Assembly (NCBI RefSeq): GCF_014117425.1
Contig: NZ_CP059725.1
Location: forward strand, 496,001-560,000
Source of the DNA: Bartonella sp. HY038
GTDB taxonomy: Bacteria; Pseudomonadota; Alphaproteobacteria; Rhizobiales; Rhizobiaceae
DNA length: 64,000 bases
Direction of reading: 5' to 3'
Shown: in pieces, positions 1-10,009 of the stretch
How the letters are laid out: each line of letters begins with the position of its first letter
Numbering within the stretch: position 1 is the first letter of the stretch
Notes under the pieces: model-generated
What the model was told of the DNA's origin: nothing
The model's database searches: none
Seen by the model: only the letters and a program-made list of their open reading frames with translations
Program-made: the position numbers and the translations under genes

Positions 1-23
1 ATAAGGAATGAGGCTGCAGGCTT

Positions 24-128
24 TAGAGCGTTTTCCGAAAAGTGTGAAGCGGTTTTTGGACAAAAAACGCTATGTAAAAAAAGGATTAGAGCGCCGGTTT
101 GATCTAATCAGATCGAAATGCGTTCTAA
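24..128 (+). repeat. RIME/Bru-RS-like palindromic repeat, copy 1
   Basis: First of six copies of a ~105-bp intergenic element. It begins TAGAGCG and contains a first hairpin built on AGCGTTTT and AAAACGCT arms. A second palindrome follows, centred on GATCTAATCAGATC, and the copy closes with a GCGTTCTA end. Other copies are at 11859, 22744, 33892, 49141 and 60818. The layout matches the RIME elements of Rhizobium and the Bru-RS repeats of Brucella; the family assignment is from memory. Confidence 0.8.
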
Positions 129-150
129 TTAAAGAATGCTCAATATTTTA

Positions 151-414
151 GGGGCAGGACCTATTGATTTGAACGAAATGGTATGAGGAAATTTTTGTGA
201 GAACAAGGAGAAGAACCGCAGGAAATATAAATATTTTCAAGGGGCTTCGACAAAGTTATCGCGAAAATTTATCATATCCTGAAAGGACACAAAAACAGCT
301 GTAATCTACCGCGTCGTAAAGCTCACTTCAGTATACCACCCACTTTTCGCTTTCCTCCTTGTATATTTTTGCTGTTTATTGTGCTTGTTTCTTTAAATTA
401 ATAGGTCCTGCCCC
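151..414 (+). mobile_element. MITE-like element, copy 1 (264 bp)
   Basis: A 264-bp non-coding segment whose ends are imperfect inverted repeats of about 22 bp, starting GGGGCAGGACCTATT and ending AATAGGTCCTGCCCC. It is flanked by TA on both sides (149-150 and 415-416). An inverted copy of identical length and roughly 90% identity lies at 41536-41799, and a lone decayed end lies at 61917. There is no open frame of useful size inside. A TA target duplication fits IS630/Tc1-type transposition, but no matching transposase is in the window. Confidence 0.75.
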
Positions 415-497
415 TAGATTAAATGTGTTTGAGATGGTTTGCTAAATATAAAGATAAAATCATATAAATTTTATTAAGATCTTTTTAAGTGGTTCCT

Positions 498-1196
498 ATG
501 CTCAATTATGCTTTAGTTTTAATAATATGTATTCTTCTAATATTTTTTTATTTGACCTTTAAAGGATTAAAAGTCGGTACTCTAATCCTATTGTATAATG
601 CTTACAAAGGCGATGCTCTATCGCAATTTCGGTTAGGCGAGGCATATGCCGTGGGCAGGGATGAAAACGGAAATTACCTAGCAGCATTTAAGTGGTTTCA
701 ACTTTCAGCAGATCAGAATTATACCGATGCGCAGTATAGTATGGGGCTTATGTATTTAAGCGGTTTTGGGGTAAGATTAGATAAAAAAGAAGCTTTTAGA
801 TGGTTTGCGCTTGCGGCTAAAAAAGGACATGATGATGCACAATGCCATTTAGGAATGGCTTATCTTAAAGGTGTAGTCGTTAAGAAAGACGTACATGAAT
901 CAATTAAATGGTTTACACTTTCCGCTTGTCAGGGAAATAGGATAGCGCAAGTTATACTCGGTAGAATATACTATATGGGTAATGAAATAGACCAAAATTA
1001 TAGTGAAGCTTTGGAATGGTTTCAAAAAGCGGCTCAATTAGGGGAGGCCGAGGCCCAATTTTTGTTAGGAACAATGTATGAGCGCGGCGAGGGAATAGAA
1101 AAAAATGAGAATGAAGCGCAAAAATGGCTGTTTTTATCAGCACGCCAAGGTAATGAACTTGCAAATAAATCACTTGACAAATATTGCATCAAATAG
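498..1196 (+). CDS. Sel1-like repeat protein, N-terminally membrane anchored
   Basis: A 232-residue protein. Residues ~1-27 form one hydrophobic segment (an uncleaved anchor or signal peptide). The rest is about five Sel1-type TPR-like repeats of 36 residues, recognisable by recurring A..WF..AA..G...AQ..LG..Y..G motifs. Sel1 repeats are helical scaffolds for protein-protein contacts, and in Brucella and relatives such proteins are often periplasmic or envelope associated; the partner here is unknown. The start could also be a GTG nine bases upstream (489); I prefer the ATG at 498, although neither has a strong Shine-Dalgarno sequence. It stands alone, with repeats upstream and a 318-bp gap downstream. 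Confidence 0.8.
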   Translation: MLNYALVLIICILLIFFYLTFKGLKVGTLILLYNAYKGDALSQFRLGEAYAVGRDENGNYLAAFKWFQLSADQNYTDAQYSMGLMYLSGFGVRLDKKEAFRWFALAAKKGHDDAQCHLGMAYLKGVVVKKDVHESIKWFTLSACQGNRIAQVILGRIYYMGNEIDQNYSEALEWFQKAAQLGEAEAQFLLGTMYERGEGIEKNENEAQKWLFLSARQGNELANKSLDKYCIK

Positions 1197-1514
1197 AGAA
1201 ATTTTGATAATTTTAAATTAACGGCAGTTTATGACTTATGGCTGCATGAGGCATTGCCAATATAGTTTTTGCTATCAGTAATATTTGTTGTAAAATTACC
1301 TGTGGCAATTATGCGGCAATATTTTTTGTATGGATAAAATAAAAATGGCAAGCTTTTTGTAGCCGCCATTTAATTTATTTGCATCACATGTTTTTCCTAA
1401 TAAAATGTTAGAGCAATCTCTTTGTTATAGAAAGCTTTTTGCAATTTTCTGTTCTCCATTACAAAAATATGCTCCAAAATGTGGTGTGATTAATCTTATC
1501 AAGCAGGCTATTGC
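1197..1514. other. Intergenic gap, no gene seen
   Basis: AT-rich space between the convergent Sel1-repeat gene and rpoH. I see no tRNA, no convincing ORF and no strong terminator with a U-run. Confidence 0.5.
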
Positions 1515-2432
1515 TTAGCAGCTTGTAAAAATTTCTTCCTCATGCTGCTTTAATAAGGCTGCGCGAAGTTTTTCCAAGGCGCGGCTTTCAATTTGGCGCA
1601 CCCGTTCTTTAGATATGCCAAGATGCTCGCCTAAATATTCAAGGGTTGCAGCTTGTTCTTTTAAGCGGCGCATTTTAATAATAAGCAATTCACGCTCATT
1701 AAGGCTACTCATCGCCTCATTTAGCCATTTGCTGCGTCGATCATTATCAATTTCATCCGCTACAACCATATCTTGCAAGGGCGCTAAATCAACCAATTGG
1801 TCCATTTTGGTTGCCGTACTATCCTCATCATTGCCGATTGTTGCATTTAACGAATTATCTGATGCAGAAAGCCGAATATCCATAGTTGCAACATCACCAA
1901 CTGATACGCCAAAATGGGTTGATAGTTTTTTATAAACTTCATCAGTGGTTAAATGCGCTTCTTCAACGCTAAGCTGGTTGCGCAAACGGCGCAAGTTAAA
2001 AAACAAGGCTTTTTGTGCTGAGCTCGTTCCACCACGCACAATCGACCAATTTTTAAGAATATAGTCTTGAATAGAAGCGCGGATCCACCAACTTGCATAG
2101 GTAGAAAAACGCACCTCACGTTCTGGATCAAAACGTGTTGCCGCTTCCAAAAGGCCAATATAACCTTCTTGTACAAGGTCTGCCATCGGTAAATTAAAAC
2201 GTTTAAATTTGTTGGCAGTCGCAATAACAAGACGCATATGGGCAGAACCAATATCATGTAAGGCTTGCGTATCCTGAGTGGCCTTCCATTTTTCGGCCAA
2301 AGCCTGTTCGTGGCTCCTTTCAAGATAAGGCGCATTGACAGCCCATTGGACAATGTCTCTACTTATGGTTGCGTAACCCTTTCCAGGACGAAATCTTGCT
2401 GTTGGTTTATCCCTAGTAACAATTTGTTGCAT
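1515..2432 (-). CDS. rpoH: RNA polymerase heat-shock sigma factor RpoH (sigma-32)
   Basis: 305 residues, the usual RpoH length. It directs core RNA polymerase to heat-shock promoters. Region 2 (~85-135) carries the conserved DLVQEGYIGLLEA and FSTYASWWIRASIQDYI stretches. The RpoH-specific box QKALFFNLR is at residues 140-148 and separates this from RpoD and RpoS. Region 4.2, with the helix-turn-helix GISKERVRQIESRALEKLR, lies near 270-290. Hyphomicrobiales often have two rpoH genes, and I cannot say which paralogue this is. It is transcribed alone, and an unusually long 741-bp non-coding region lies upstream of its start. Confidence 0.95.
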   Translation of the reverse strand: MQQIVTRDKPTARFRPGKGYATISRDIVQWAVNAPYLERSHEQALAEKWKATQDTQALHDIGSAHMRLVIATANKFKRFNLPMADLVQEGYIGLLEAATRFDPEREVRFSTYASWWIRASIQDYILKNWSIVRGGTSSAQKALFFNLRRLRNQLSVEEAHLTTDEVYKKLSTHFGVSVGDVATMDIRLSASDNSLNATIGNDEDSTATKMDQLVDLAPLQDMVVADEIDNDRRSKWLNEAMSSLNERELLIIKMRRLKEQAATLEYLGEHLGISKERVRQIESRALEKLRAALLKQHEEEIFTSC

Positions 2433-3173
2433 TTTAACCCCTTATAAACTTATCAAACATTAGGGAATTCTGCTGTTTAACCAGCGTTGATAGTACCGAT
2501 ACATATATAACGCTGATTTAATCATTTGGTTGCATACTACTTTAAAGTGTATTTATTACAACTATAAGTTTAACTCAAATTCTATTAGTCGGCAAATATT
2601 AAATTGAAATTTTAAAAAATTTCTTGCTATGGTTGCATTGGATTTTACTTAAATACTTGACTTTTTTAGTATTTTTATAAAATGCATTCCCAATTTAATT
2701 TTGGGTTTATCAAGAATTATTCCAGTGTTTGGTGGGGATAAAGGCAGAAAAAATTCAAATTGAGTGGCCGTTATGTGATTCTTTTTGAAGAATAGCCGAT
2801 TTTTTTTCTTGCATTTTAAGGTTAAAAGGCAAAATTCAAGAATTTTTTGACAATAGTCAAGTATTAAACATTAGGAATAATCAATATATATTTGAAGTAG
2901 GCAAGGGGGCAAAGAAAAAATTGAAAATAAATAAGGTTGCCAGCAGATGGTATGCGCGTCAAATCGCGTCTTTTAGGGGATTGTTTATATTTTTGCCAAT
3001 GGCTATTTTATCGAATAGTAAATCTTTGGCTTTTGCAAAAAAATTAAGACTAGGGCCCTAACCTTGGGCAGGGTTTCATTGGGCAGAATAAATAAAGGCT
3101 GTCTTTAAACCAAAGCAGCCTTTTATCTTTTGTCACTTTTTAGATGCAACGGGAACATTCGCGCAAAAATTGC
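2433..3173. other. 741-bp intergenic region between divergently read rpoH leader and the thiD 3' end
   Basis: AT-rich. It holds the rpoH promoter region, a small perfect palindrome (TTGACAATAGTCAA, ~2848-2861), and near its end the hairpin terminator at 3094-3124. No ORF with a ribosome binding site was found. The plus-strand stretch ~2940-3124, ending in that terminator, could be a small RNA gene, but nothing in it matches an RNA family I recognise. Confidence 0.4.
3094..3124. terminator. Hairpin terminator next to thiD
   Basis: Arms AAAGGCTG and CAGCCTTT with an inner CTTT/AAAG extension, followed by a T-rich run on the plus strand. On the minus strand it lies ~50 bp after the thiD stop and could end that transcript too. 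Confidence 0.65.
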
Positions 3174-3974
3174 CTATTCGCTCCAAATATTATGAAAATG
3201 GTGCACTGGGCCATGGCCTTTACCAACAGCAAGCTTTGATGACATAATAAGCGCTTGGGTTAGATAGTCTTTAGCGCTAAATACCGCATCTTTAAGGGAG
3301 TGGGTTGGTAATAAGGCGGTAATTGCTGCTGATATGGTGCAGCCGGTACCGTGATCGTTTTTGGTTTCAACGCGGTTTTTTTCCAGCCAAATTGTTTCAT
3401 TATTGATGCAAAGTAAGTCGCTTGCTTTAACGCCTTTTAACGCACCGCCTTTAAGTAGCACTGCGCCGGCACCTAGCTCCATCAAGGCAGGGGCAACCTC
3501 TTGCATTTTTTCAACGCTCCAATCTGGCTTTATCGATAAAAGAACACCGCCTTCAAGCAAGTTAGGGGTTATAATGGCGGCTTTTGGCACCATGACGTCA
3601 CGGATAAAATCAACTGCATCACTGTTCATTAACAAATCGCCGCTTTTAGACACCATAACCGGATCTAAAACAATATTTTTAGCCTTGTGATAATTGAGGC
3701 GATCCATAATAGCTTCGCCAATTTTTATATTGGCAATCATCCCAATTTTTACCGCGTCAACATGAATATCTTCAAAAACCGCATCAATTTGGTCGGCAAC
3801 AAATTGCGGCTCTAGCGCAACAAATGATTTAACCCCGCGCGTATTTTGAGCAACGACTGCGGTGACGGCTGCCATGCCATAGCTGCCAAGAGCTGAAAAT
3901 GTTTTCAAATCTGCATGAAGGCCTGCGCCACCGCTTGGGTCAGTGCCTGCAATACTTAAGACATTTGCGATCAT
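3174..3974 (-). CDS. thiD: Hydroxymethylpyrimidine/phosphomethylpyrimidine kinase ThiD
   Basis: 266 residues, full family length. It phosphorylates 4-amino-5-hydroxymethyl-2-methylpyrimidine and then its monophosphate to give HMP-PP for thiamine synthesis (ribokinase fold). The N-terminus has the substrate-site signature AGTDPSGGAGLHADLKTF (residues 9-26), and the C-terminal anion hole/catalytic motif DHGTGCTISAA is present near residue 230. It stands alone rather than in a thi operon, and no THI-box riboswitch is visible in the 269 bp upstream, so here it is probably a salvage-type gene. Confidence 0.93.
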   Translation of the reverse strand: MIANVLSIAGTDPSGGAGLHADLKTFSALGSYGMAAVTAVVAQNTRGVKSFVALEPQFVADQIDAVFEDIHVDAVKIGMIANIKIGEAIMDRLNYHKAKNIVLDPVMVSKSGDLLMNSDAVDFIRDVMVPKAAIITPNLLEGGVLLSIKPDWSVEKMQEVAPALMELGAGAVLLKGGALKGVKASDLLCINNETIWLEKNRVETKNDHGTGCTISAAITALLPTHSLKDAVFSAKDYLTQALIMSSKLAVGKGHGPVHHFHNIWSE

Positions 3975-4243
3975 TTTTTCTAACCAATAGATATTATCAA
4001 AAAATATAATTTTAGCTTATTAAGCTAAATTAATTAAATCAAGATAAATGCAGTTACCCGAAGTGTTTTAATCATTTCATATAAAAATCGTGACAATTAC
4101 AAGTAAAATGATAATTTTGATTATAGGCTTGATGATTGATGTAAATTAAAAATCCATGGATTGAAAATGGTTGTTTAAAAATTAAATTTATAATTTTATT
4201 GTACAAATTTTTAAAAGAAAATTAAATTTATAAGGTTTGAAAA

Positions 4244-4645
4244 ATGCAACTTGTCTTATTACGTGACACAATGAGTGTGAATTGTTTTTATTCCACCTAT
4301 CATGAAAGGAATGGCTCTTATCTCGAAAGAGAGAATGAACCAGAAAAATTTTATTACCTTTCAGATTTGTGTGACGTTTCCTTTAATTTTTTTTCCACTG
4401 AGTTTGATGCGCTAATAAAAGAATTGGAAATTGTTCTTCATGAAGCTTATCTTGCTGATGATTTGGAAATTGCGCTTCATATAATGGAAATTATAGTTTT
4501 AGCTAAATTTTGTATATTTAATGAAAATAAATATGCTTTGGAATTTACGCCTTGGGGTAGCGTAAAAGAGCTGAAAAAAATGCCTAAACATTTGGCTCGC
4601 AACTTATCTGGCTTGGTCAAGTTTTTAACCAAGGAAAAAGAGTAA
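4244..4645 (+). CDS. Hypothetical protein, unknown family
   Basis: 133 residues, mixed alpha/beta, acidic in the middle and basic at the C-terminus, with no signal peptide and no membrane segment. The central stretch (~60-90) looks like two amphipathic helices. The ATG at 4244 follows a weak TAAGG. I do not recognise the family. Its size, solitary position and AT-rich flanks are like those of many orphan or immunity-type genes, but nothing nearby encodes a toxin, so no role is assigned. Confidence 0.6.
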   Translation: MQLVLLRDTMSVNCFYSTYHERNGSYLERENEPEKFYYLSDLCDVSFNFFSTEFDALIKELEIVLHEAYLADDLEIALHIMEIIVLAKFCIFNENKYALEFTPWGSVKELKKMPKHLARNLSGLVKFLTKEKE

Positions 4646-4670
4646 GAATGGGCAAGTTATTTTCAATAAA

Positions 4671-6095
4671 TTAGCCTATTTTTCTAGTAACATGGGCGCC
4701 GGCATCCTTGGCAAGGCGCACGCTGTCCCAAAGGCCAATTAATGATAATAGGGCGATAATGACAAAAGCAATATGAAATTGCATGCTAGGCAAGGCGTTT
4801 TCTGGTGCAAGCATAATGCCAATGCGCCAAGAAATTGCACCAATGGCAACGCCAAGACCAACGCTTAATTGATTGGCTGTTGAAAAAAGCGTATTTGCAT
4901 TGGCCATGTCACTGGTTGGGGTATCGGCAAAGGCCACCGTATTTAAGGCGGTAAATTGAATTGATCTGGTGACACCGCCGGCAAATAAAATAAGCGCGGT
5001 GATGATAAATGGCGTATGCTGATCGATAAAAATACAAAGAAAAAGCGACAGCGCATTTAAAAGACCATTTACAATCAAAACAGGGCGAAAGCCAAAGCGC
5101 TTTAAAATGGGCGTGGTAAGTGGTTTAATAATGAGATTGCCGGCAAAAACAATCATCAGCATCATGCCCGCATAAAAGGAGTCATAGCCAAAGCCAATTT
5201 GAAACATAAGTGGCACCAAAAATGGTACGGCGCTAACCCCAATGCGAAATAGTGATCCGCCATAAATGGCAACGGCAAAAGTTTTATTTTTTAAGGTGGC
5301 AAGATTTATCATTGGGTTTTTAGTGCGCTTCATATGATAAATTGCCATAAAAAGCATTATGCAACCAAATAAGAAAATGCCACCAATCAATGATAAGTTG
5401 GCGTCTTCATATCCGACAAATTCCGTACCATAAAGCAAGCAAAATAAAGCTGTGCCAGAGTAAAAAAAGCCAAGCCAATCAAAACGCGGAATATGGCTGG
5501 TTTTGCCGGCAGGAATAAGCCATAAAGCCATGACAAAAGCCATAAAACCAAGGGGAATATTTATATAAAAAATCCAACGCCAATCGACATGCTCGGCAAT
5601 GAAACCGCCAATAGGCGGCCCTAATACTGGGGCCACCAATGCTGGCCAAGTTAGTATGGCAATGGTTTGAATAAGCTTTTCTTTAGGTGTAAAGCGCAAA
5701 ACAACAAAGCGTCCAACTGGAACCATCATTGCGCCGCCAATACCTTGTAAGATGCGGAATATAACAAATTGCGGCAAGTTTTGTGCAAAGCCACATAAAA
5801 GCGAAGCAAAGGTAAAAAGTGCAATCGCAAAAGCAAAAATGCGTCTTGCACCAAAACGCTCTGCAATCCAGCCGCTTGCCGGAATAAAAATTCCCAAAGT
5901 TAGCATATAGGCGCTAACACCAATATTAAGATTAATCGATCTTGTGCCAAAACTAATGGCCATATCAGGTATGGTTGGTGTGATAATGGTTGCATCAAGG
6001 TTTTCCATAAAAAATGTTCCCGCCACCAATAAAGCAATGGCGGTAAGGCGAGCAGCACTTGGAGGCTCGTTATTTTGCACAGACATTTGATGCAC
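4671..6095 (-). CDS. MFS drug/proton antiporter, DHA2 (EmrB/QacA/MdtD) type
   Basis: 474 residues with multiple hydrophobic segments. After helix 1 comes the ENLDATIITPTIPDMA sequence typical of DHA2 transporters (motif D1, LD.TIVN.ALP-like). Motif A (GWIAERFGARRIF) follows helix 2, and motif C (APVLGPPIGGFI) lies in helix 5. These indicate an inner-membrane proton-driven exporter of the EmrB/MdtD class; the substrate is unknown. No membrane-fusion partner (EmrA) is adjacent, so it would work alone or with a distant partner. The N-terminus could start at either of two Met codons (residues 1 and 4). Confidence 0.85.
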   Translation of the reverse strand: MHQMSVQNNEPPSAARLTAIALLVAGTFFMENLDATIITPTIPDMAISFGTRSINLNIGVSAYMLTLGIFIPASGWIAERFGARRIFAFAIALFTFASLLCGFAQNLPQFVIFRILQGIGGAMMVPVGRFVVLRFTPKEKLIQTIAILTWPALVAPVLGPPIGGFIAEHVDWRWIFYINIPLGFMAFVMALWLIPAGKTSHIPRFDWLGFFYSGTALFCLLYGTEFVGYEDANLSLIGGIFLFGCIMLFMAIYHMKRTKNPMINLATLKNKTFAVAIYGGSLFRIGVSAVPFLVPLMFQIGFGYDSFYAGMMLMIVFAGNLIIKPLTTPILKRFGFRPVLIVNGLLNALSLFLCIFIDQHTPFIITALILFAGGVTRSIQFTALNTVAFADTPTSDMANANTLFSTANQLSVGLGVAIGAISWRIGIMLAPENALPSMQFHIAFVIIALLSLIGLWDSVRLAKDAGAHVTRKIG

Positions 6096-6690
6096 CTAAA
6101 TCTAATACGCTTCAAAGACTAGGGTTAAATCTTTAGCGGTTTATTGAATTATTATGAACCCAATAAAAACGTATATTAAAACAATGCAAGGATAAACCTG
6201 CCTTTTGCCTGTTTTTCTTTTGCATAAGTGCAAATAGTGCGACACGTTTCAAATTGGCGGCAAATATATCACCGCAATGGTTCTCATATCTTACGCATTG
6301 GTATTTCTTTTAAAGGTGAAGTAAAACTGCAAAAAACCTATATACGCCTTCTCTATAGAAGTATGATTTAATACATTGTTTTTACGATGTTTTTTAGACT
6401 TATTTTAATTGTCAATAGGAAGATAATTGGCAGAAAATTCAACTTTTAAAACTTGACAATTATAGAATAGTATTTAGCATGATGATACAATTCAGGCCAA
6501 TTTCAAATGTCGTTTATAGCTTTTAGCTTATTTTTGATCTGTAAATTCCATTTGATGACAATTGGCGGTGAAGAGTAAAATTGTCGCGATTACAATTGAA
6601 TGTCTATGTAAATTACTGCTTTTTCCTATAATCTCATCATCAGTTTGGGTGCTTAATGCGCGCCCGATTAAAACCCATTGGGAGGATTGA
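6096..6690. other. Intergenic region between divergent MFS exporter and gdhA
   Basis: 595 bp, AT-rich, carrying the two divergent promoters. A possible promoter reading towards gdhA is TTGACA at 6453-6458 with TAGCAT at 6475-6480 (16-bp spacer). No gene or repeat was recognised. Confidence 0.4.
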
Positions 6691-8043
<1,353 letters not shown>

Positions 8044-8221
8044 TAACAGCTTTGAAATTTAGCCGGTTGCTAATTTGTTAAATAATCTATCGGCTGATAT
8101 CTAAGTGATACTATTTTTGAATGTGAAACGAGAGCACTTACACTTCATATCGGGGTGCAAATGCTTTCATTTTGTGTTTTGTACATCTGTTATGAACACT
8201 TTTTTCTTTTATCCCAAAAAT

Positions 8222-8249
8222 AAACCCGCTTAATTGCTTAAGCGGGTTT
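8222..8249. terminator. Bidirectional terminator gdhA / hemY
   Basis: A perfect 12-bp stem (AAACCCGCTTAA and TTAAGCGGGTTT, loop TTGC) with a T-run on the plus side and A/T-rich sequence on the other. It separates the convergent gdhA and hemY genes. Confidence 0.9.
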
Positions 8250-8254
8250 TATTT

Positions 8255-10009
8255 TTATTTATCCTTAGGGTCAACACCCGGATCATCAACATTTAGCCGG
8301 TTGAAGCTTGGATGGCTTTTATCTTCAAATTTCTTGTCATCCATTGGCTCGGCATCAATGATTATTGCTGCAGCTGGCGCGGTATCAACTTTCGGCTTTT
8401 CTTCCGCCATTGGTTTTCCAGCATTGGTTGCACTTGTTTTGCCTGTACTTGTATTGGTTGTACTCGGCTTAGCCGTTTTAACCACTATTGTTTCAGTTTT
8501 ACTGGTTTCAGGTTTACTGGTTTCAGGTTTGTTGGCAGGCGGCTGAGCTTGGTCAGCACTAGCAATATCAGCAACCTCTTTGCTTATGTCGTCTTTATCG
8601 GCGTTTAACTTGGTTTCCGTCTTTGGCTCGCTCGTTTGTGCCACCGCTTCAAGTTGTAAAATAGTGCTATCATTTGATAGGTCTATATCAAGTGCATTTT
8701 GATGGGTGTTTTTGGTTGGTTGCGTCCAAACACAAGTGCCGATTTGACCGCTTATCGGTGAAATAGCAACCCATTGCGGCACCATCATGCCATCAACAAT
8801 CCATACTGGATCAGGCTCGGCATGCAGGGCCATTTGCAACCACTCACGCATTTTACCCTCATTGCCGCTTTGCGCTGCTTCAATGTCCGCAAGCAAGAGA
8901 TAGGTGCTTTCTGTTGGTGCTTCCTTGGCAATGATTAAAGCATTTTTACGGGCCAATTCAAACTCGCCGGCTTCTAAAGCCGTGCGTGCCACAATCATTA
9001 ACGAGGCATGATTTTTTGGGTTGAAACGGGCAAGATTTTGCGCCCGTTTAAAGCGATCCAAGGCACTTGCACCCAAGTAAGCATTAACATAAGTCAAGGC
9101 AAGATCTGGATGGGGCGTTGATGACCATAATTTTTCAATCATCTTGCTGCCTTTGCGCACTTCATCTAGTTTAAACAAAATGGTCGTGGCAATATTAACC
9201 GCTGGCACAAAATTAGGCTCAAGTTTAACTGCCTTTAAGGCATTGCGCTTGGCTTCATCAGGATAGGTTTCAAAGCCTTCTTGGGCTTGGCCTGCCATCA
9301 TCACAACCCGCATATGTTGCAAGTCTTGATCATTGGCGGCTGTTTTATTTTTCTTGGCGGCTTTTTCATAAGTGTTAAATAGGCTAAGCGCTTCTTTCCA
9401 GTCGCCTTCAAGGCTCAATTGCTCAACGGTAGCGCGGTTTGCCCATTTTAGCGAGGCATTTAACTGGGCAGCTTCTGCCGCATATTGGTGGGCTGCATCA
9501 AAGGCTTTGCTTTTAAGTGCTTCAGCATAAAGACCTTTAAGACCAAGCAAGCGCATATTGGGATTTTCGCGCATTTTGGCGTAAACTTCGATTGCGCCCT
9601 TATTGTCGCCTTCAAGTTGCTTGGTTTGTGCATCAAGCAAAAGAATAAGCGGCTCTTTATTTTCGTCAATTAGCTTATTGCCTTGCTTTAGCATTTTGCG
9701 TGCATTGGCAACATCACCAGACATAACCGCAATTAAACCTTGTGAAAGGGCTTGGTAGCCACGGTCACGCTTGCGGTTTTTTAAGTGGCGGTTAAAGGCA
9801 AAAGGCGCAGTTATAATTGATTTGATAATCCACCAAATGAACAATAAAATAATAACCGCAGCAATGAATGCGCATGTTGCATGAAATACACTCATTACAA
9901 TGCGTTGGCCAGCAATGACCATCACCACATCACCGTGATAATTGGCAAACCATGCAAGACCTGCGCCGGCCGCTACCAGCACGAGAAAATAGACTATAGC
10001 GCGGATCAT
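8255..10009 (-). CDS. hemY: HemY-type TPR membrane protein of the haem cluster
   Basis: 584 residues. Two N-terminal membrane helices (~1-22 and ~38-66) are followed by the HemY_N signature and a series of TPR-like helical pairs to ~residue 420. A low-complexity Pro/Thr/Lys tail follows (~470-584, repeated KPETSK-type segments). This is the alphaproteobacterial HemY found beside hemC/hemD; it is not the Bacillus protoporphyrinogen oxidase of the same name, and its exact role in tetrapyrrole metabolism is not established. It overlaps the upstream mitofilin-like gene by 4 bp (ATGA), so the two are translationally coupled. Confidence 0.88.
   Translation of the reverse strand: MIRAIVYFLVLVAAGAGLAWFANYHGDVVMVIAGQRIVMSVFHATCAFIAAVIILLFIWWIIKSIITAPFAFNRHLKNRKRDRGYQALSQGLIAVMSGDVANARKMLKQGNKLIDENKEPLILLLDAQTKQLEGDNKGAIEVYAKMRENPNMRLLGLKGLYAEALKSKAFDAAHQYAAEAAQLNASLKWANRATVEQLSLEGDWKEALSLFNTYEKAAKKNKTAANDQDLQHMRVVMMAGQAQEGFETYPDEAKRNALKAVKLEPNFVPAVNIATTILFKLDEVRKGSKMIEKLWSSTPHPDLALTYVNAYLGASALDRFKRAQNLARFNPKNHASLMIVARTALEAGEFELARKNALIIAKEAPTESTYLLLADIEAAQSGNEGKMREWLQMALHAEPDPVWIVDGMMVPQWVAISPISGQIGTCVWTQPTKNTHQNALDIDLSNDSTILQLEAVAQTSEPKTETKLNADKDDISKEVADIASADQAQPPANKPETSKPETSKTETIVVKTAKPSTTNTSTGKTSATNAGKPMAEEKPKVDTAPAAAIIIDAEPMDDKKFEDKSHPSFNRLNVDDPGVDPKDK

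Noticed and set aside
3975..4243. TPP riboswitch upstream of thiD
   Set aside because: I looked for the THI-box core (CTGAGA and the ACC--GA--TGG-TAATACC region) and it is absent.
8301..8608. Two plus-strand frames antisense to the hemY tail
   Set aside because: Produced by the low-complexity Pro/Thr/Lys tail of hemY; no start signals.
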